A stretch of DNA of 64,000 nt. Origin: Catellatospora tritici (GTDB lineage Bacteria; Actinomycetota; Actinomycetes; Mycobacteriales; Micromonosporaceae). Shown here piece after piece: positions 8,424-17,450 of the stretch (position 1 is the first letter of the stretch; every line of letters begins with the position of its first letter). The stretch spans positions 425,198-489,197 of the forward strand of contig NZ_JAHRCY010000005.1 in the NCBI RefSeq assembly GCF_019083965.1. The letters are read 5' to 3'. The notes under the pieces are model-generated. The model did no database searches. It was given only the letters and a program-made list of their open reading frames with translations, and was not told the origin of the DNA. The position numbers and the translations under genes are program-made.

Positions 8424-9976
8424 GACAGCACCGCCGCCCGGGTGTGGCGCCGCACGTCGTCGGCGACGATGCGGCTGCCCAGCACGCAGGCGACCGTGCC
8501 CAGGCCGGGCCAGGTGCTGTCGCCGACCAGCCAGAACCCCGGCTGGGCGCTGCGGTGGGCCAGGGCGTGCTGGTTGGTGTTGCGCAGCGTCTGCCGTACG
8601 CCCCCGACCGCCCCGCCGGGCCGCCCGGTGAACCGCTGGTAGCTGCGCGGCGTGCCCACCTGGCACACCACCGCCCGCTCCCCCAGCCGTGGATACGCCT
8701 GCCGGGCGTAGCCGATCAGCCGCCGCCCGATCTCTTCCTTGCGCGCCGCGTAGTCCGCCTCGGACAGCCCGGCCCAGCCGTCCAACTCGGTATGCGTCGA
8801 GATCATCACCGCGCGGTGGCCTGCCGGGGCGCTGTCGAGGTCATCCGGGTCGGACACGGACACGAACATGTTGTTGCCCTCGCCCAACGGCCGCGCGTAG
8901 TCCTGTAGCAGCTGGTGGTGGGTGAACTCGTGGTCGGACACCTCGTCGTCCGGCACCCCCAGGAACACCACCACCGCCCCACCCAGGTCCGGCTCGTCGC
9001 GCCGCAGGTACGGCGCGAGCCCGTCGGCCACCGCCCCGGGGGCGATCGTGGCGGTGAGCTGCGCCGGGATGGCGCTGACCACGCTCGCCGCGGTGACCGT
9101 GCCGCGCGGGGTGTGCACCGCGAACGCGCCCGCCCGGCCGGTCACCTGCTCGACGCGACAGCCGGTGCGCAGGTCGCCGCCGAGACCGCGGTAGTGGGTG
9201 ACCAGGCGGCGCCAGAAGCCGTGCATGCCGCCGCGGTGACGGCTGAGTCCGGCGCCCCGGATGGTCACCCCGAGCGCGGCGTTGATCAGGGGCGCCCGGT
9301 CGACACTGCTGTGCACGGTGTCCTCCACGAGCATGCCGAGCAGCGCCACCAGGCTGTCCTGTCCACGCAGGCCGTGGCGGCGCAGTTCGTCGCCGAGGGT
9401 TCGGCCCAGGTGGCGGGCCAGCGGGGCGTGGCGCAGGCCGAGGGCGCGCAGATCGTGCAGCGCGTCGGCGGGGGTGCGTACGGGCAGGCGGATGCCGGTG
9501 CGGCTGGCGGCCCAGAACACGTGCGCGAGGTGGTCGAGGGTGGCCCAGAAGCGGCGGTGGGCCCGGGTGTCGCCCAGGGCGCGCAGCCGCTCGGCGTGCC
9601 AGCGGGCGGGGTCGCGGTGCAGGGTCACCGTGCGGTCGGGCAGCCAGGCGACGTACCCGGGCAGGTCGTGGGTGTCGAGGTCGGTCAGGCCGGTGGCGTC
9701 GAGCAGTTCGGCGCCGACCCCGCCGGGGGCGAAGTCGACCAGGGTGGTGGCGCCGACGTCGAAGGAGAAGCCGCGGTGGCGGTAGTAGCCCGCGCACCCT
9801 CCGGCATGGCCGTGGGCTTCGAAGAGGACGGTGGACAGGCCGTCGGCCTGCAGCCGCAGCGCGGTGGCCATCCCGGCCATGCCGCCGCCCACGATCGCGA
9901 CGTCGCAGCTCCTCGGCAGGGCGCGCGCCGGGCGAGTCCCCACCGGTACGCGGTTCTGAACATCCGTTCTGAACAT
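8420..9976 (-). CDS. FAD-dependent oxidoreductase, phytoene desaturase (CrtI)-like
   Basis: A 518-residue flavoprotein, first gene of the operon. Residues about 24-55 carry the Rossmann dinucleotide motif (VAIVGGGMAGMATALRL ... LFEAHGHAGG) followed by GGCAGYYRHRGFSFDVG, the arrangement of phytoene dehydrogenases and related oxidases. The C-terminal FAD motif is FWLVGDSTWPGLGTVACVLGSR. The ATG at 9976 has no Shine-Dalgarno sequence but lies 7 bases after a candidate -10 box, so the transcript may be leaderless. It likely desaturates or isomerises a polyene or lipid together with the downstream desaturase. Substrate not identifiable; no other crt genes are in the window. Confidence 0.85.
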   Translation of the reverse strand: MFRTDVQNRVPVGTRPARALPRSCDVAIVGGGMAGMATALRLQADGLSTVLFEAHGHAGGCAGYYRHRGFSFDVGATTLVDFAPGGVGAELLDATGLTDLDTHDLPGYVAWLPDRTVTLHRDPARWHAERLRALGDTRAHRRFWATLDHLAHVFWAASRTGIRLPVRTPADALHDLRALGLRHAPLARHLGRTLGDELRRHGLRGQDSLVALLGMLVEDTVHSSVDRAPLINAALGVTIRGAGLSRHRGGMHGFWRRLVTHYRGLGGDLRTGCRVEQVTGRAGAFAVHTPRGTVTAASVVSAIPAQLTATIAPGAVADGLAPYLRRDEPDLGGAVVVFLGVPDDEVSDHEFTHHQLLQDYARPLGEGNNMFVSVSDPDDLDSAPAGHRAVMISTHTELDGWAGLSEADYAARKEEIGRRLIGYARQAYPRLGERAVVCQVGTPRSYQRFTGRPGGAVGGVRQTLRNTNQHALAHRSAQPGFWLVGDSTWPGLGTVACVLGSRIVADDVRRHTRAAVLS

Positions 9977-9983
9977 ACGTTCA
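9970..9983. promoter_or_regulatory. candidate TetR operator overlapping start codon
   Basis: TGAAC-ATAC-GTTCA, a palindrome with 5-bp perfect arms and a near-palindromic centre, covers the ATG and the bases up to the -10 box of the FAD oxidoreductase operon. The operon's last gene is a TetR regulator, so this is the natural autoregulatory site. Inferred from position and symmetry. Confidence 0.5.
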
Positions 9984-10012
9984 AATTAGAAGCACGTACC
10001 GTCCCGCGTCAA
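9983..10012 (-). promoter_or_regulatory. candidate promoter of leaderless operon
   Basis: On the minus strand, TTGACG (10012-10007), an 18-base spacer and TAATTT (9988-9983) put the expected transcription start at the A of the ATG (9976). This explains the missing ribosome-binding site. Confidence 0.5.
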
Positions 10013-10152
10013 TGCCTCAGGGAAGGGCACAGTCTCGGGGAGAGCGCGGGAATCGTGGCAGCCGATCCTGCGCCCTCCCCGATACCGCGGGCTCGCTCGC
10101 ACCGCTCAGGAGGGTCCGGCGAGCGCATCGGGCAAGCCGACCACGTCGTGCG

Positions 10153-11256
10153 TCAGACGTGCGCGTAGTTGAGAATGATGCCGTCGGAGTAACTCTCCGA
10201 CTCCACCTTGATGGGGTTCAGCGTCGGATCGACGGCGATGTAGAGCTTGGCGGAGAACTGACGGCAGTCTTCGCCCGCGTTCAGCGACACATACGTCGTC
10301 GAATTGATCTTCAGATGGTGGATCTGGGCACTGTCGTAGAAAGTTCTCGACGTGCCGTTGATCGTCCGACACACCTGACCCGTGCTGGCACTGTAGATCG
10401 TGATGACCGGGTAGTAGGAACCCTTGGAGGGTTTGCCGCTCAGACTCTGCGGTCCCCAGTCGGATTGCGGGCAACTGTCGGTGCCGTAATAGCATCCGGT
10501 CAACTCGGCGTCCAGCTGGAGGCGAACCTGCGTGGTCGTCGCCGCGGCCGTCCACCGACCGGAGTGCAGCACGTATTCGGCTTCGTTGGCGGGAAGACCC
10601 GCACCGATGAATATGCCGTGCGGATCGGCCGGGTCGTCGCAGGCCGGCGGATCGTAGGTGCACGAGTCAGCAGTCGACCAGATGCCCGACCCCTGGTAGT
10701 AGGTACCCGTCATCCACAGATGGGTCTGCCCGCCGGCCAGGGCCGTCAAGGTGTCACCCGGATTGTGGCTCTGCGGCACCGCGCGCACGTAAAGGTGGCA
10801 GGTGTAGGTGCCATCCGCCGGTGCCCGCCAGAGCCAGTTCACCGTCAACGTCATCGTCGCGGTGCCGAAGACCGCGCGTTGTTCGATGTTGCCTGGATGG
10901 TTCTGAGTGGTGTTCACTCCCCACACGCTGCCGCAGGTCACTCGGGCGACACCGAGGATGATGCCGGTGTCCGAGGAGCTGTCGACCGCGAGGACGCCGA
11001 TGAGGTGACGTTCCTCGCCGGCGGTCCACGACTTGGTGATGCTCAGCAGATCCAGCTCGTTGGAGGACTCCGTCACCGGGACGACGGTGGGCACGGCGAG
11101 ATCCACTTGCGTGTACGCGAACGCGGGTGACACCTCGACCCCCACCAGGCCGGCGGCGACCATGGCGATCACCAGCAGCCGGGACGACAGGCGTCGACCA
11201 TATGATTTGGACAATCGATCCCCCGGTCTTGATTTCGGCGAACCATAACAAACCAT
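10153..11256 (-). CDS. secreted protein of unknown function
   Basis: An exported protein of 367 residues if it starts at ATG 11256 (GGGAGGG 5 bases upstream); an in-frame TTG at 11214 preceded by GGGGGA would give a more usual signal-peptide length (SKSYGRRLSSRLLVIAMVAAGLVGVEVSPAFA region). The mature part is Thr/Ser/Tyr-rich and beta-like, with several Cys (CGSVWG, DSCTYDPPACDDP, GCYYGTDSC, CRTINGTS, EDCRQFS) likely forming disulfides. I recognise no domain. Base composition is slightly less GC-rich than its neighbours, hinting at a separate origin. The frame stays open upstream into the next gene, which argues for the internal start. Confidence 0.7.
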   Translation of the reverse strand: MVCYGSPKSRPGDRLSKSYGRRLSSRLLVIAMVAAGLVGVEVSPAFAYTQVDLAVPTVVPVTESSNELDLLSITKSWTAGEERHLIGVLAVDSSSDTGIILGVARVTCGSVWGVNTTQNHPGNIEQRAVFGTATMTLTVNWLWRAPADGTYTCHLYVRAVPQSHNPGDTLTALAGGQTHLWMTGTYYQGSGIWSTADSCTYDPPACDDPADPHGIFIGAGLPANEAEYVLHSGRWTAAATTTQVRLQLDAELTGCYYGTDSCPQSDWGPQSLSGKPSKGSYYPVITIYSASTGQVCRTINGTSRTFYDSAQIHHLKINSTTYVSLNAGEDCRQFSAKLYIAVDPTLNPIKVESESYSDGIILNYAHV

Positions 11257-11356
11257 CGGCCCTCCCGCTGCCCTGCCGGCGCGGGCATCGGCAAGCACGG
11301 CAGGCGAATCCCGGCTCGTGGCACACGGTGCGCCGACCGCGCGCGGCGCACGGTGT

Positions 11357-11935
11357 TCAGAGGCCTGTGGGCTTGTCCGGCACCGGCCGGGTGCGGGACC
11401 AGACCTCGGCGTCGGCCAGGAAGGCGCTGGAGGACACCTGCGGCTCACGGGTCAGCCGCGGCGCCCCGGCCACCGTCGCGCCGTCGATGGTCAGCACACC
11501 CGTCGCGCACGGGATGTACACCGTGGACAGCAGGTGGGCCACGCCGCCGAGGTCGAAGTCCGGTGCCTGGATCAGGCGCCGGTCGAGCGGGGTGGTGATC
11601 TCGACGACCGTCCCGGCGGCACGAGCGACCATGCCCGCCGACAGGTCGTAGTCGAGGTCGACCTGTGCCCGGATCACCGCCGGATCAGGCCAGGGCAGCC
11701 CGGCCACCTCGGGAAAGTGGCGGGTGAAGTCGGCCGCCAGCCAGCGGCCGAGCGGCGCGTCCTCGGTCACGACCCGCACGGCACCGTCGTGCCACACCAC
11801 CAGCGCGGTTCCGGACCCGCGCTCGGACCAGTCCACCCGCCACACCGAGGCGAATGCGACGCGTTCACCGGACTCGTCGAAAAGAGTCAGGCCGGGGTTG
11901 GCCCCCATCAGCCGTACCGACACGCGGGCTCCCAT
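11357..11935 (-). CDS. conserved-looking hypothetical protein
   Basis: A 192-residue soluble protein without signal peptide or membrane segments and with no motif I recognise. It is acidic and beta-rich (VSVRLMGANPGLTLFDESGERVAF, WHDGAVRVVTEDAPLG), with aromatic and Asp-rich stretches (LPWPDPAV, QVDLDYDLSAGM). It begins 39 bases after the threonine synthase stop on the same strand and may be co-transcribed with it. Typical actinobacterial codon use. Function unknown. Confidence 0.65.
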   Translation of the reverse strand: MGARVSVRLMGANPGLTLFDESGERVAFASVWRVDWSERGSGTALVVWHDGAVRVVTEDAPLGRWLAADFTRHFPEVAGLPWPDPAVIRAQVDLDYDLSAGMVARAAGTVVEITTPLDRRLIQAPDFDLGGVAHLLSTVYIPCATGVLTIDGATVAGAPRLTREPQVSSSAFLADAEVWSRTRPVPDKPTGL

Positions 11936-11974
11936 CGACGACTCGGAGTCCGTGAACCTAGCAGACCGGCAGCG

Positions 11975-13147
11975 TCAGTCCTGCGGCACTGTGCCCGGGT
12001 ATTTGATGCCCGCGCCCGTGTTGAGCACGACCACCTCGTCGGTGGCGGACAGCCAGCCGCGCTCGCGCAGCAGCCGGGCCGCGGTCAGGCACGCCGCCCC
12101 CTCCGGGCACAGCAGGAGCCCTTCCGTACGGCCGAACTCGCGCAGGTCGGCGAGGATGTCGGCGTCGTCGACCGCGATCGCGGTGCCGCCGGTGTCGGCC
12201 AGCGCGTCGAGGATCAGCTCGTCGCCCAGCGGGGCGGGCACGGTGATGCCGAACGCGACCGTCTGGGCGTCCGGCCACGGCCGCACCCGCCGCTCGCCGC
12301 GGTCGAAGGCCGCGACCACCGGCGCGCAACCGCTGGACTGGACCGCGACCAGGCGCGGCGGCGGGCCGGTCAGCCAGCCGAGTTCACGCAGCTCCGCCAG
12401 CGCTTTGTGGATACCGATGAGGCCCACGCCGCCACCGGTCGGGTACAGGATGACGTCGGGCGAGCGCCAGCCCAGCTGCTCGACGATCTCGTACCCCATC
12501 GTCTTCTTGCCTTCGAGGCGGTACGGCTCCTTCAGCGTCGAGGCGTCGAAGATCCGGCCGTGGGACTCGGCGATGAGAGCGGCGATCAGCTTTCCGGCGT
12601 CACTGATCAGACCGTCGACCAGGTGCAGCTCGGCTCCGGCGGCGACCACCTCCTGCCGGGTGATCAGGGGCGCGGCCAGCGGCATCGCGATGGTCGCGGC
12701 GATACCGGCGCGGGCGGCGTACGTCGCCCAGGCCGCACCGGCGTTGCCGTTGGTGGGCATCGCGACGTGCCGCGCGCCCAGCTCCACCGCCCGCGACACC
12801 CCGACCGCCGCGCCGCGCGCCTTGAACGACCCGGTCGGGATCAGCCCCTCGTCCTTGACCAGCAGCCGCTCCAGGCCGATCAGCGCGCCGTACGTGGGGG
12901 CGTGCCACAGCGGCGTCCAGCCCTCGCCGAGCGTGGTCACATACCGGTCCTCGCCCACGGGCAGCAGCTCGCGGTAGCGCCACAGGTCGGCGGAGCGTCC
13001 GGCGATCCGGGTCGGGTCGACAGCTCGCGCGACGGCGGCCAGGTCGTAGCGGGCCAGCAGCGGCGAGCCGCAGGAGCAGAGGTTCTGCGGCCGGTGCGCG
13101 TCGTGCTGGGCACCGCAGCGGGGGCAGTCGAGGTGGGTCAGGAACAT
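11975..13147 (-). CDS. thrC: threonine synthase-like PLP enzyme
   Basis: A 390-residue fold-type II PLP enzyme, predicted to convert O-phosphohomoserine to threonine in the cytoplasm. ATG 13147 follows GGAGG by about 12 bases. An N-terminal zinc-ribbon-like segment (CPRCG ... CSCG) is typical of many bacterial threonine synthases. The PLP lysine lies in PTGSFKARGA, with the PLP-binding TNGNAG loop and the glycine-rich phosphate loop PTGGGVGLIG downstream. No hom or thrB is next to it, so it may be a paralogue outside the main threonine operon. Other fold-type II enzymes such as threonine dehydratases usually lack the zinc ribbon. Confidence 0.85.
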   Translation of the reverse strand: MFLTHLDCPRCGAQHDAHRPQNLCSCGSPLLARYDLAAVARAVDPTRIAGRSADLWRYRELLPVGEDRYVTTLGEGWTPLWHAPTYGALIGLERLLVKDEGLIPTGSFKARGAAVGVSRAVELGARHVAMPTNGNAGAAWATYAARAGIAATIAMPLAAPLITRQEVVAAGAELHLVDGLISDAGKLIAALIAESHGRIFDASTLKEPYRLEGKKTMGYEIVEQLGWRSPDVILYPTGGGVGLIGIHKALAELRELGWLTGPPPRLVAVQSSGCAPVVAAFDRGERRVRPWPDAQTVAFGITVPAPLGDELILDALADTGGTAIAVDDADILADLREFGRTEGLLLCPEGAACLTAARLLRERGWLSATDEVVVLNTGAGIKYPGTVPQD

Positions 13148-13245
13148 GGGCGCTCGGGTCCTCCGTGGTCGACGGTGCGCTGTCAATGATGGGGCCACCC
13201 CTCCCGCCGCCGCACGCGGACCGGAGGGGTAGCGCGACCGGCTTC

Positions 13246-14676
13246 TCAGCTGCGCGAGATCCGCAGCACGCCCGTGACGGTCCCCTGGTAGTACACCCGG
13301 TCCACGGCCGTGCCCGCCGTCTGGAGCGGATTGACCAGTACCGAGCCCAGCAGGGCCTGGTCGGTCACCGCGCCGGTGCGGGCGTCCACGGCGGCGAAGA
13401 AGAACGGGTCAGCCTCGCCCAGCAGGCCGTCCTGCACGGCGGTGTAGAGCCGCCCGTCGACCGTGGACAGTCGCGGCAGCGCCGCCGAGCGAGTGGCCGT
13501 CTCCCACACCGGGTCACAACCGCCGCCGTCGGCGCGCACGTCGACGCGGGTCAGACCGCCGGTGAACGGCGCGTTCTCCGGCACGCTGGGGCCCGCGTCC
13601 GAGGGCAGCGCCGGGTAGTCGTAGCCGTAGGTGTTGGTGAGGAAGACGCTGCGCCCGGCGGCCACCGGCGCGTTCTCGGTGCCGCTGGCGGCCTGGCCGG
13701 TGAACAGCGGGCGTGAGCAGACGAGGCCGCCGTCGGCGGTGCGCAGCACCAGCAGGTTCAGATGCGGCACGGCGTTGTCGGTGATGGTGACGTACTCGCT
13801 GCCGGTGGTGGGGCCGAAGAAGACCGGGGTGGCGCCGCTGCCCCAGCTGAGCTGGCCGGGCTTGCGGGCGGGGCCGCGGTCGTAGGCGTGGCGCCAGCGC
13901 AGCACGGGGGTGCCGGGCGCGGCCGCGTCGAACAGGTAGAGCGCGTGGTCGCTGGTGACGGCGACCCCACCCGGCACGATGGACAGGCTGTTGGCGACGC
14001 GCTCGCCGGCGGGCAGGCGGTAGGTGTGCGCGGCGCCGGTGGCCGGGTCGTACACGCCGAGCGTGCCCGCCGCGGTGGCGAACCAGACCCGACGGTCGTA
14101 TCCGGCCAGCACGCCGACCACGGAGTCGTCTGCGGCGACCGCGGTGGCCAGGGAGGTCTGCTCCACCACGCGCAGGGTCCAGATGCCGAACAGGCCCCGG
14201 CTGTGAGCGGTGCGCAGCAGGTCGCGGTTGCCGTCGACGATCACGACCCGGTCGGCGTCGTCGAGGTACGCGTACACGCCCCCGAGCAGATTCCCCTTGG
14301 CGATCGACAGACGGGCCAGCGAGTTGCCGCTGGCACGGTCGAGCAGGTGCAGCGCGGGGGCCTGGCCGATGATGTCGGTGCACAGCCCCAGCAACTGCCC
14401 GTCGCCGCCGTGCAGCAGGGTCGGGCACGCGGCCAGCAGCGTGGCCCGGGTGACGGTCAGCGGCGCACCGGCCGGTCCGGGCTGCGCGAAAGTCTTGGCG
14501 GAGGCGCTGTCGCCGTGGGTGCTGGCGCCGCCGGCCGGGGCGGTGGCCGGGTTCTGCGGGGCGGGCGGGCCGAACTCGGTGTCGGTCGCGGCGGCCGGCG
14601 CGCCCGCGAACGAGGTGGCGAGCAGCGTGGCGGCCAGCGGCAACGCGGCGCGGCTGAGCCTGCGGGACGGGATCAC
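13246..14676 (-). CDS. secreted beta-propeller (PQQ-like repeat) protein
   Basis: A 476-residue exported protein. GTG 14676 is chosen because AGGAG lies about 7 bases upstream and it directly begins a signal peptide (RRLSRAALPLAATLLATSFAGAPAAA). The mature chain is a series of about 50-residue beta-blade units with DG or TG turns (LAGYDRRVWFATAAGTLGVYDPATG, VTSDHALYLFDAAAPG, DGRLYTAVQDGLLGEADPFFFAAVDARTG), like PQQ-dependent or YncE-type propellers but without the catalytic residues of quinoprotein dehydrogenases. A binding or scaffold role outside the cell is inferred. Divergent from the cysteine-dioxygenase-like gene. Confidence 0.72.
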   Translation of the reverse strand: MIPSRRLSRAALPLAATLLATSFAGAPAAATDTEFGPPAPQNPATAPAGGASTHGDSASAKTFAQPGPAGAPLTVTRATLLAACPTLLHGGDGQLLGLCTDIIGQAPALHLLDRASGNSLARLSIAKGNLLGGVYAYLDDADRVVIVDGNRDLLRTAHSRGLFGIWTLRVVEQTSLATAVAADDSVVGVLAGYDRRVWFATAAGTLGVYDPATGAAHTYRLPAGERVANSLSIVPGGVAVTSDHALYLFDAAAPGTPVLRWRHAYDRGPARKPGQLSWGSGATPVFFGPTTGSEYVTITDNAVPHLNLLVLRTADGGLVCSRPLFTGQAASGTENAPVAAGRSVFLTNTYGYDYPALPSDAGPSVPENAPFTGGLTRVDVRADGGGCDPVWETATRSAALPRLSTVDGRLYTAVQDGLLGEADPFFFAAVDARTGAVTDQALLGSVLVNPLQTAGTAVDRVYYQGTVTGVLRISRS

Positions 14677-14724
14677 AGTGGCTCCTGGTGAGCGATGCGG
14701 CGGGTCCGATGCGGACCGAGAAAT

Positions 14725-14741
14725 CCTACTATTCATACAGG
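14725..14741. promoter_or_regulatory. 17-bp CCTA-N9-CAGG inverted-repeat site
   Basis: CCTACTATTCATACAGG lies in the divergent gap before the cysteine-dioxygenase-like gene. It closely matches the sites at 35156 and 46607, which precede sulfonate-type and AprA-like operons. Proposed binding site of a sulfur regulator; by eye only. Confidence 0.45.
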
Positions 14742-14798
14742 AGCGATAGAGATAGCCTTTCCGGGAGGCGCAACGGAGCGCATGCCGCTGGAGGCGAG

Positions 14799-15275
14799 AT
14801 GCTGTCACGTCTGGTCGAGGAGATCCGCCGCGAGCCCGACCCCGAGCGGGTCGCCGAAGTGCTCGCCCGCTGCCTGCACCAGCCGCTGCTCACACCCGCG
14901 CAGTGCGCACCCGACCCGGACGGATACCGCCAGCACGTGCTGCACGTGGAGCCCGGCGGCGCCTTCTCGCTGGTGTCGCTGGTCTGGCTGCCAGGTCAGG
15001 CCACCTGCGTGCACGACCACGTGTCGTGGTGCGTGGTGGGCACCTACCTCGGCGCCGAGGAGGAGACCAGCTACCGGCTCGACCGCGACCGGCTCACGCC
15101 ACTGGCCACCACGGTCAATCCGCAGGGGTCGGCAACCTGGCTGCGGCCGCCCGGCGACATCCACCGGGTGCGCAACGCGACCGGCGGCCTGGTCATCTCC
15201 ATCCACGTGTACGGCGCCGACGTGCTCACCCTGGGCAGCAGCATCCGCCGCCGCTACCCGCAGCCGGTCGGCTGA
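14799..15275 (+). CDS. cysteine dioxygenase family protein (cupin)
   Basis: A 158-residue cupin. ATG 14799 follows GGAGG at good spacing. The non-haem iron ligands of the cysteine dioxygenase fold are visible: His-x-His in CVHDHVSWCVVG and a third His in PPGDIHRVRN, on a YRLDRDRL-type beta barrel. The family oxidises a thiol (cysteine to cysteine sulfinate, or 3-mercaptopropionate and related thiols) with O2. The candidate sulfur-regulatory repeat upstream supports a role in thiol or sulfur metabolism. The exact thiol cannot be assigned. Confidence 0.82.
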   Translation: MLSRLVEEIRREPDPERVAEVLARCLHQPLLTPAQCAPDPDGYRQHVLHVEPGGAFSLVSLVWLPGQATCVHDHVSWCVVGTYLGAEEETSYRLDRDRLTPLATTVNPQGSATWLRPPGDIHRVRNATGGLVISIHVYGADVLTLGSSIRRRYPQPVG

Positions 15276-15296
15276 CCGGCGCGGCACCGGCCCGAC

Positions 15297-15995
15297 TCAC
15301 CCGCCGGAGCCCACGCGCCACCAGTCCCTGGCGTCGGTCCCCTCTCCGGGCCAGAACTCGAGCAGGTCCCCAGGCGCCAGGCCGAGCGCGTGCTCGATCT
15401 CGGCAGGCGTGAGGCTGCGCAGCGACTCCGACAGCGAACGGGTCAGGTCGAGCCAGTAGCCGCGCAACGTGGACTCGCTCACGAACAGCTGCTTGGCCAC
15501 CTGCGCGTAGCTCAGGCCACGGGCCCGACCGTGCAGCAGCTGGCGCTGGCGTTCACTGAGCAGGGTGATGCAGTCGCGCCGGACCAGCACCTCCAGTATG
15601 CCGACGACCGACTGCGGCACCACCACGCCACCTGCGGCGACCTCACGGAACAGCTGCTCGGCCCGCCCGGTCGGCAACGCCTTCGCGACCACCCCGCTCG
15701 CCCCTGCGGCCAGGCAGGCCGCGAGAACGAAACGCCGTTCCTCCTGGCTGTACACGCACACCCGGTAGCCGCGCCCGGTCACCGCCCGGATCGCGGCGAC
15801 ACCCTGCCGGACGTCGGGCTGCGCCTCGAGGTTGGCCAGGTGCAGGTCGAGCAGGACGAGGTCGGCCACGGGTCGGCGGCGCAGCAGCTCCTCGACCGTG
15901 GCGACCGCGGCGACGACGTCGAGCCCCGGCATGAGCAGGCCCACCGAGTCGCGAATCAGCGACGCGTCGTCGACGACCGCGACCATGGGCCTCAC
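15297..15995 (-). CDS. LuxR/NarL-type response regulator
   Basis: A 232-residue DNA-binding response regulator, overlapping the histidine kinase gene by 4 bases. The N-terminal receiver has the acidic pair in VAVVDDASLIRDS, the phospho-acceptor Asp in LVLLDLHL and a Lys late in the domain (GVVAKALPTG). The C-terminal HTH is LSERQRQLLHGRARGLSYAQVAKQLFVSESTLRGYW, NarL/FixJ-like but somewhat divergent, followed by an unusual 50-residue tail ending GTDARDWWRVG. It presumably acts with the kinase just upstream; targets unknown. Confidence 0.88.
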   Translation of the reverse strand: MRPMVAVVDDASLIRDSVGLLMPGLDVVAAVATVEELLRRRPVADLVLLDLHLANLEAQPDVRQGVAAIRAVTGRGYRVCVYSQEERRFVLAACLAAGASGVVAKALPTGRAEQLFREVAAGGVVVPQSVVGILEVLVRRDCITLLSERQRQLLHGRARGLSYAQVAKQLFVSESTLRGYWLDLTRSLSESLRSLTPAEIEHALGLAPGDLLEFWPGEGTDARDWWRVGSGG

Positions 15996-17206
15996 GGCGC
16001 GTCCGCCCGTACGGTCGCCGGCACCGGGCCGCAGGAGATCGTCACCGTCGTCCCCTCCCCCACGGCGGACTCGACCTCCACATCGAGGCCACGCAGCTTC
16101 AGCTCGCCGACGACGACCTCACGCAGCCCCACCCCGGCGGTCACCGACGCCGGGTCGAAGCCGACGCCGTCGTCGCGCACGGTCAACGTCCAGGCTCCGT
16201 CCGCGCCCTGGTCGAGGTGGACCACGACCTGGTCCGCGCGGGCGTGCCCGCGTACGTTGAGCAGCAGGCTTTCCAGCGCTCGTTCGAGGGCCTCGGCCTG
16301 GGCGCCGGGAACCTCCAGGCCCGCACCGAGGTCGAGCAGCGCGTCCACGTTCAGGTCGGCGAACCGGTCGCATACCCGCTGGATCAGCGCGGCCAGCGGC
16401 ACCCGGGACCCGGCTGAGCCGGCCCCCTCCGCCCCCGAGGCCCGGCCGCGCAGGTAGGAGCGCATGCGTCGCAGCTCCACCTCGGCCAGGTCCAGCAGCC
16501 GCGCCCGGTCGGCGTCGGTGCCCGGCTCGGTGAGCAGGCGCAGCACGGCGACGCCGTTGTGCATCATGAGCTGGGCGCGCCGCTCCTCCTCCCGCCGGGC
16601 CAGCTCGGCCGCCTGGGCGCGCGAGGTGTCGGCGTCGTGCGCGATGCGGCGCGCGTACCCGAAGAACATGCGGGTGACCAGCGCGTACACCACGAAGGTG
16701 AGGACGTTGCCGAGGGCGGTGGGGGCCATGTTCCCGCCGATGTCACCGTCGAGATAGACCGCGTAGCAGACGACGACCCCGAGCAGGCCGCCGATCCAGA
16801 GCGCGAGGCTGCGAACGCCGCTGGCGGTGATGATGATGGACAGCGCGTAGCCCGGCTGGTACGCGACCCAGGTGCCGAAACGCTCGCCCGAGACCAGCAC
16901 CAGCGGCCCCGCGACCAGCAGCGCGCAGGCCAGCGCGAAGTCCGCCGTGCAGGCCGCCGCGCCGAGCGGGCGGCGGCGCACCAGCGTCACCGCGCTCACC
17001 ACGATCGAAGCGAGCGCCGCGGCGGCCCAGCACGCCAGGTAGGCCGTCTCGTGCGGGGACGTCAGCACCCCGCCGCGCACGGCCGGGATCATCTGCGCGA
17101 CCGTGCCCAGGCGGACCCCGGCGATGAAGAACGAGAACGCCCGCTCCAGGCCGACCTCGGTCGTGGGCAGGTCCGTGACCCGCCAGAGCCCGTTCCGGCC
17201 GCTCAT
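15992..17206 (-). CDS. sensor histidine kinase, NarL-partner type
   Basis: A 404-residue membrane kinase. ATG 17206 has GGAGG about 6 bases upstream. Five to six hydrophobic segments fill residues about 25-185, then a helical DHp region with the likely phospho-acceptor His in LMMHNGVAVLRLL (HN replaces the usual HD), and a HATPase_c domain with LLLNVRGHA, VRDDGVGFDP and GVGLREVVV. It forms an operon with the response regulator (ATGA-type overlap). The membrane sensor region shows no recognisable ligand domain. Confidence 0.85.
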   Translation of the reverse strand: MSGRNGLWRVTDLPTTEVGLERAFSFFIAGVRLGTVAQMIPAVRGGVLTSPHETAYLACWAAAALASIVVSAVTLVRRRPLGAAACTADFALACALLVAGPLVLVSGERFGTWVAYQPGYALSIIITASGVRSLALWIGGLLGVVVCYAVYLDGDIGGNMAPTALGNVLTFVVYALVTRMFFGYARRIAHDADTSRAQAAELARREEERRAQLMMHNGVAVLRLLTEPGTDADRARLLDLAEVELRRMRSYLRGRASGAEGAGSAGSRVPLAALIQRVCDRFADLNVDALLDLGAGLEVPGAQAEALERALESLLLNVRGHARADQVVVHLDQGADGAWTLTVRDDGVGFDPASVTAGVGLREVVVGELKLRGLDVEVESAVGEGTTVTISCGPVPATVRADAP

Positions 17207-17450
17207 TGTCCTCCTCCGGTGGCCGACCGCCACGACGTCTCGCGGAGCCGTCAGGCCACAGCGGACCCGCCGGAGCGCACCGATGAACGTACTTCAGCGA
17301 GCGCGGGAGGAGGTAGCGGTCCGCCGTCGAGACAGCAAAGATCGCCGGGCGCCGCCATTCCGCGTTTTCGTTGGGTTGTCCGCCGGGAGTCGATGGGATG
17401 CGATGGACAGGTCCGGCGCGCCGACGGGCGCCGAGATTCCAGGAGGGCAG

